In this document: piece by piece, positions 39,871 to 43,507 of the stretch
Numbering within the stretch: the first letter of the stretch is position 1
How the letters are laid out: every line of letters starts with the position of its first letter
NCBI GenBank assembly: GCA_013360305.1
Contig: JABWCK010000003.1
Span: 1-43,507 of the forward strand
Length of the DNA stretch: 43,507 nucleotides
From: Microcaldota archaeon
GTDB taxonomy: Archaea > Micrarchaeota > Micrarchaeia > Norongarragalinales > Norongarragalinaceae
Direction of reading: 5' to 3'
Position numbers and translations under genes: made by a program
Notes under the pieces: generated by a model
The model's database searches: none
Told to the model about the DNA's origin: nothing
The model's input: the letters and a program-made list of their open reading frames with translations, nothing else

Positions 39871-40839
39871 ATGTTTTACTTAGGAATAGAATCAACTGCT
39901 CACACGCTAGGAATAGGCGTTTTCGATTCTGGAAAGCAAAAAATACTAGCCAACGCTCTAGACCGGTACGATTTGGGAAAGAAAGGGTTTATTCCTAGAA
40001 AACTAGCCGAACACCATGAGAAAGTCTTCAGCAAAGTCTTAAAACAAGCCTTGACGGAAAGTAAAGTTAAGCTAAGCGATTTTGACGCTATTGCTTACAG
40101 CCAAGGACCCGGAATCGGCCACTGCCTGCACGTTGGGCTAATTGCAGCTAAGAGCTTGAGCGAGTTGACTGGAAAACCGTTAATTCCAGTAAACCACTGC
40201 GTTTCGCATATCGAAGTAACTCGCTTCTTTACTAAACTAAAAGACCCGGTGATAGTTTACGTTTCAGGCGGAAACACTCAAATAATTGCGAGAAAAGGAG
40301 ATTCGTATAAAGTATTAGGCGAAACTCTCGACTTGGGTTTGGGTAATTTTTTAGACAATTTGGGAAGAACTCTAAATTTAACCCCGCCTAATGCGATTGG
40401 AGTAATGAATTCTGCAAAAGGCGAGTTAATAGACTTGCCTTACTCGATTAAAGGAATGAATGTTTCTTTCACAGGATTATTGACCAAGTGCGAGAAACTA
40501 ATGACTGAAGTCAGCAAAAAAGACTTGTGTTATTCGGCTCAAGAAACGAGTTTCGCAATGATTGTAGAAGCAACCGAACGAGCATTAAAACACTTAAACA
40601 AAAAAGAAGTCATAGTATGCGGAGGAGTAGCGTGCAATACTCGCTTGCAAGAAATGCTTGCAATAATGAGCAAAGAAAACCACTGTCGCTTCGGCGTAGC
40701 AAAAGACGAATTTAATCGCGATAACGGCGCAATGATTGCTTTAACTGGATCTAAAGCGTTTGAAGCAAACTGTGTTTCTAAAGAGGAAGGAGTAAACCAA
40801 AAACAACGAACGGATTCAGTTAAAATTTGCTGGGACTAA
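39871..40839 (+). CDS. kae1: tRNA N6-adenosine threonylcarbamoyltransferase Kae1
   Basis: A 322-residue ASKHA-fold enzyme that transfers the threonylcarbamoyl group to A37 of ANN-reading tRNAs in the KEOPS complex. The metal-binding NHCVSHIEV gives His109 and His113. Other signatures are GIESTAHTLGIGV, SQGPGIGHCL, VYVSGGNTQI, and CGGVACNTRLQEM. The length is normal for the single-domain Kae1. The substrate set includes tRNA-Lys(UUU) encoded in this window. The sua5 and bud32 genes follow. Confidence 0.96.
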   Translation: MFYLGIESTAHTLGIGVFDSGKQKILANALDRYDLGKKGFIPRKLAEHHEKVFSKVLKQALTESKVKLSDFDAIAYSQGPGIGHCLHVGLIAAKSLSELTGKPLIPVNHCVSHIEVTRFFTKLKDPVIVYVSGGNTQIIARKGDSYKVLGETLDLGLGNFLDNLGRTLNLTPPNAIGVMNSAKGELIDLPYSIKGMNVSFTGLLTKCEKLMTEVSKKDLCYSAQETSFAMIVEATERALKHLNKKEVIVCGGVACNTRLQEMLAIMSKENHCRFGVAKDEFNRDNGAMIALTGSKAFEANCVSKEEGVNQKQRTDSVKICWD

Positions 40840-40888
40840 AAGGTTTAAATTCTATACGAAACCAAATTCTTTCAGGAGGCAATCGAGA

Positions 40889-41530
40889 ATGAAGACTAGA
40901 ATCGTTAAACTAGAGTCTAAAATGGAAAAAATGGGGAAGGCTGTAGACTTAATAGTCAAAGCCATCCACAACAAAGGAGTCGTAGTATTCCCAACTGAAT
41001 CAAGCTACGGAATAGGCTGCGACGCTACTAATGAAGAAGCTTTGAGAAAAGTATTCGAATTGAAAGGCAGAGGCGAACAAAAATCATTTCCAATACTAGT
41101 CAGCGACAAGCGCATGGCTAAAGAATACGGAGAATTCAGCCAAGAAGGCGAGTTCTTAATGGAAAAATACATGCCTGGACCACTCACGTTGGTTGTCAAC
41201 AAGAAAAACAACTTGCCCGACTTGCTAAGCAAGGAAGGAATAGCTATACGAATTCCTTCACGCGAAGTATGCCGCATAATAGTACAAGAAGCAGGCTTGC
41301 CTTTAGTTGGAACGAGCGCTACTACTACTGAATCAGACCAGCCATTATACAAAATAATCGACGTAATAGAAGCATTTAGAGACAAAGTCGATGTAATTTT
41401 AGACGCTGGAGACTTGCCGCCACTACACCCGTCAACAGTCATAGACGTTAGAACTAACCCGCCTAAAGTATTAAGAGATGGACAACTAGCTTCTAAAGAC
41501 TTGCTTAGAGATTTGGAAAAATTTAAATGA
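40889..41530 (+). CDS. sua5: L-threonylcarbamoyladenylate synthase (Sua5/YrdC family)
   Basis: A 213-residue enzyme that makes threonylcarbamoyl-AMP from threonine, bicarbonate and ATP, the first t6A step. Signature segments: GVVVFPTESSYGIGCDA, RGEQKSFPILVSD, MPGPLTLVV, IAIRIP, GLPLVGTSATTT and HPSTVIDV. It corresponds to the YrdC domain alone, without the extra Sua5 domain. The first ATG at 40889 is supported by GGAGG at 40875-40879. Its stop overlaps the bud32 start (ATGA). Confidence 0.95.
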   Translation: MKTRIVKLESKMEKMGKAVDLIVKAIHNKGVVVFPTESSYGIGCDATNEEALRKVFELKGRGEQKSFPILVSDKRMAKEYGEFSQEGEFLMEKYMPGPLTLVVNKKNNLPDLLSKEGIAIRIPSREVCRIIVQEAGLPLVGTSATTTESDQPLYKIIDVIEAFRDKVDVILDAGDLPPLHPSTVIDVRTNPPKVLRDGQLASKDLLRDLEKFK

Positions 41531-42090
41531 AAGTCTTAAGTGAAGGCGCTGAAGCAGTCATTTACGCTAAAGGCAAACACTTAGTCAAGAAACGCTTGGC
41601 AAAAAAGTACAGGGACTCCAAGCTAGACTCTAAACTCAGAAGCGAACGCACTCGAAGAGAAGCGAAAGTACTTGAAAAAGCTGCATTATTACGCGTGCCT
41701 AAACTAATTACTTATAACGAATACGAGATTGAGTTCAGTAAAGAACCTGGCGTTTTAGCTAGCAGTACAAAATTAAGCAATAAAACACTTGAAGAAATAG
41801 GCAAAAACTTGGCTTTGCTTCACCAAGCAGGAATTACTCACGGAGACTTTACTACCAGCAATATTTTAGTTCACGAAAGCAACCCAGTCATTATCGACTT
41901 TGGTTTGAGTGTTTTTTCTCACGCAGCCGAAGAACAAGCAACGGATTTATTATTGTTTGAGAAAAGCGTTTCTGAAAAAGAATTCTTAGTATTCATAAAA
42001 GCTTACGAGAAACACTTCAAGAACGCTAAACACGCATTGAACCGACTAGAAATAATCAAGCAAAGAGCACGCTATACTGAAAAAAACTAG
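41527..42090 (+). CDS. bud32: KEOPS complex kinase/ATPase Bud32
   Basis: A 187-residue atypical small kinase of the KEOPS complex that works with Kae1. Motifs are GAEAVIY (nucleotide loop), the catalytic HGDFTTSNILVH, and IIDFGLS (DFG). It lacks the large activation region of normal protein kinases, as expected. In many archaea Kae1 and Bud32 are fused; here they are separate genes with sua5 between them. It converges by four bases with the unknown minus-strand gene. Confidence 0.95.
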   Translation: MKVLSEGAEAVIYAKGKHLVKKRLAKKYRDSKLDSKLRSERTRREAKVLEKAALLRVPKLITYNEYEIEFSKEPGVLASSTKLSNKTLEEIGKNLALLHQAGITHGDFTTSNILVHESNPVIIDFGLSVFSHAAEEQATDLLLFEKSVSEKEFLVFIKAYEKHFKNAKHALNRLEIIKQRARYTEKN

Positions 42091-42620
42091 TTCTTACGAG
42101 GCGCGTATAATTCTAGTTCTAAAGCATAATTATTATCAAAACCCTTCTCGTTTGCAGCATGCTTATACGCACGATAAATCAAGTCGCTAGCGTCTCTACT
42201 TATTTGCAGTTCTATTCTACGCCTGGCTTCTTTGTTTCGAATTCGCATTGTTTGAGAAAGCCTTTCCCTGACTTTCGCTTCAACTAATTGCTTGAATTTT
42301 TCTAGCCTGGCTTTTTCAACGCCTTGAGCTTTTAACGCATTCCACTGTTGCGTTAACTGCATTCGGTCCCCATTCCAACGCAAGACTGCATCGCGATTAT
42401 CAGGCAAACGATACGAATCTGGTTTGTACTTGTAAGTTATTACTACACTTGGACGCCTTATTTTTTCAACGTAATCAAAATAAGTACTCAACAAATTGTT
42501 TGATTTTCTTTCGAACGCGCGTTTGAAAAAACCATTTAATAAAGAAAAATTAGAAGCAGCACGCTCATAAGTAGTCCTAGAGGCATGCATTCGATCTCTT
42601 AAAACAAATTCTCTCGGCAT
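42087..42620 (-). CDS. Basic, mostly helical protein of unknown function
   Basis: A 177-residue hydrophilic protein with strongly basic stretches (FFKRAFERKSNN, KVRERLSQTMRIRNKEARRRIEL). No Cys or membrane segments are evident, and no family is recognised. It could bind nucleic acid, on charge alone. It lies downstream of the MIP18-family gene, separated by three bases on the minus strand, so it is probably part of a three-gene operon. Confidence 0.65.
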   Translation of the reverse strand: MPREFVLRDRMHASRTTYERAASNFSLLNGFFKRAFERKSNNLLSTYFDYVEKIRRPSVVITYKYKPDSYRLPDNRDAVLRWNGDRMQLTQQWNALKAQGVEKARLEKFKQLVEAKVRERLSQTMRIRNKEARRRIELQISRDASDLIYRAYKHAANEKGFDNNYALELELYAPRKN

Positions 42621-42623
42621 TTC

Positions 42624-42917
42624 TTACATTCCTAATGCTGCTTTTGCTTCTTCGCTCATTTTTTCAGGAGTCCAAGCTGGTTCCCAAACAATATCAACTT
42701 CAACGTGCGTAAAACCAGTTGCGTCCTGAACTGCTTTAATTGCGTCTCTTTGAATAGTCGCCGCCAGCGGGCAACCTGGCGAAGTGAGAGTCATTGAGAC
42801 TAGTATTTTTTCTCCCTCGAACTTTACGTCATAAACTAAACCCAAGTTCACTACATCAATGCCTATTTCTGGGTCGACTACTTTCTTCAACGCATTCAAA
42901 ACTAATTCCTTGTTCAT
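42624..42917 (-). CDS. MIP18/DUF59-family protein (iron-sulfur assembly type)
   Basis: A 97-residue DUF59 protein. The family signature is complete: VVDPEIGIDVVNLGLVYDV, LTSPGCPLAATI with a conserved Cys, and VDIVWEPAWTPEKMS. Relatives such as SufT and CIA2 help Fe-S cluster delivery. I set the start at ATG 42917, behind AGTGAT; a GTG at 42926 that overlaps the stop of the upstream gene would add three residues. No other Fe-S genes are in the window. Confidence 0.93.
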   Translation of the reverse strand: MNKELVLNALKKVVDPEIGIDVVNLGLVYDVKFEGEKILVSMTLTSPGCPLAATIQRDAIKAVQDATGFTHVEVDIVWEPAWTPEKMSEEAKAALGM

Positions 42918-42922
42918 AAAAA

Positions 42923-43330
42923 TCACTTTAGTAAAAACTCTATAGACAACCTAGCCAATAAAGCCACCCATGCTACGACAGCCATTCCCGTAAGCATTGG
43001 AACGCGCTTGGATTTTTTAAAGAACGCGTTAGTGTAAAAGAACACAGTCATTACCAGCACTACGCCAGAATAAGCGATAGAAATCCAGTACGGCAAGCCT
43101 AAAGCAGTGAAAACTAACTCCACTGCTGCCGAAAACAATAACCCAAGCACGAAGTAGTAAAACCAGTTGGCTTTCTCGTCGAAAGCCACGCCATAATACA
43201 ACTCGTAAACTTCACTCTTGCTTAAACCAGCTTCCATTAGTTTTACTTCAATCCACTCGTAACTACGATTCTCGTCCTTCCATTTTTGAACTATCTCGTG
43301 AAGAGTAAAGTAATCTGCTTCTCCAGCCAT
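42923..43330 (-). CDS. Small membrane protein with helical N-terminal domain
   Basis: A 135-residue protein. Residues 1-55 form a soluble, probably helical domain (FTLHEIVQKWKDENRSYEWIEVKLMEAGLSKSEVYELYYGVAF), reading like a small helix-turn-helix. Three membrane segments follow at about 57-78, 82-102 and 110-132. The family is not recognised. It is the first gene of a minus-strand run with DUF59 and the basic unknown protein. Its stop TGA overlaps a possible GTG start of the DUF59 gene. Confidence 0.7.
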   Translation of the reverse strand: MAGEADYFTLHEIVQKWKDENRSYEWIEVKLMEAGLSKSEVYELYYGVAFDEKANWFYYFVLGLLFSAAVELVFTALGLPYWISIAYSGVVLVMTVFFYTNAFFKKSKRVPMLTGMAVVAWVALLARLSIEFLLK

Positions 43331-43399
43331 ATGTAAAAAGAATGCAAGAATGAAATAAAAAACGACAAGCTAACCGCTAAACACAATAAAAGAAAGAAA

Positions 43400-43452
43400 A
43401 CCCAAAAAAAAATCAAAAAGAAAAAAAAAAAAGAAAAAAAAGCCAATAGGCT
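43400..43452 (-). terminator. Hairpin and T-rich terminator of the gene at the right edge
   Basis: On the minus strand AGCC/GGCT (43449-43452 with 43441-43444) forms a short hairpin, followed downstream by about 40 bases made almost only of T. It would terminate a minus-strand gene entering from the right, whose last codons lie in 43453-43507. The reading frame there cannot be decided: one frame ends SARSESRSAE at 43469, another ends KRKQKRRVGEL at 43458. Confidence 0.5.
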
Positions 43453-43507
43453 AAAGCTTAAAGCTCGCCTACTCTGCGCTTCTGCTTTCGCTTCTGGCGC
43501 TTCCTGC

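Noticed and set aside
43453-43507. C-terminus of a gene at the right edge
   Set aside because: Two minus-strand frames end here with plausible tails, but 40-50 bases are too few to choose a frame or product; only the terminator is listed.

Overview
The window is archaeal and reads like a small-genome DPANN-type archaeon. Information-processing genes are archaeal (aIF5B, eS6, eS24, eS27, Rpo7/RpoE1, Spt4/RpoE2, aIF2-gamma, class I LysRS, Kae1/Bud32). Genes overlap heavily, with many ATGA or GTGA stop/start overlaps. Ribosome-binding sites are AGGTGA-like, several promoters look leaderless, and T-rich tracts follow many genes. A three-unit tRNA-splicing endonuclease and bacterial-type adenylate kinase fit such a lineage. 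The phylum cannot be fixed from this window.

Layout. (1) 1-1669: the 3' part of aIF5B and eS6. (2) 1763-6911: two secreted multidomain metzincin-type metalloproteases with long Pro-Thr linkers and homologous C-terminal modules. (3) 6952-8842: pterin carbinolamine dehydratase, a GalT-like nucleotidyltransferase and an AlkD-like DNA glycosylase. (4) 8883-16717: a pilin gene and a first type IV pilus-like locus (adhesin-pilin, two TadC/T2SF membrane proteins, a secretion ATPase, a winged-helix-like protein and five small prepilin-like or membrane-anchored proteins). (5) 16745-18330: a KaiC-like ATPase and an 8-oxoguanine DNA glycosylase. (6) 18361-30907: a second, syntenic pilus-like locus. It has the same core order plus a polytopic membrane protein, a degenerate KaiC-like protein, a lipoprotein and a 1175-residue VWA/beta-propeller protein. 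(7) 30976-32814: tRNA-splicing endonuclease, a small unknown protein and an Lrp-family regulator. (8) 33070-39671: LysRS, aIF2-gamma, adenylate kinase, tRNA-Lys(UUU), a PIN protein, RpoE1, Spt4, a membrane protein, eS24, eS27 and a CPBP protease. (9) 39662-42090: a 40-residue tandem SEC-C miniprotein on the minus strand, then the t6A genes kae1, sua5 and bud32. (10) 42087-43330: unknown protein, MIP18/DUF59 protein and membrane protein on the minus strand.

How it fits together. Much of the window (8.9-30.9 kb) encodes cell-surface machinery: prepilin-like subunits, their assembly ATPases and membrane platforms, and large glycosylation-prone adhesin or protease ectodomains. The two pilus loci look like ancient duplicates whose core is conserved and whose exported tips have diverged.

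The most unusual sequence-level signal is a short GC-rich hairpin element present twice. One copy sits in frame inside the signal-peptide region of an adhesin-pilin gene, the other just after tRNA-Lys. At both places it is bracketed by direct duplications of host sequence. Several perfect AT-rich hairpins cluster around lysS and tRNA-Lys.
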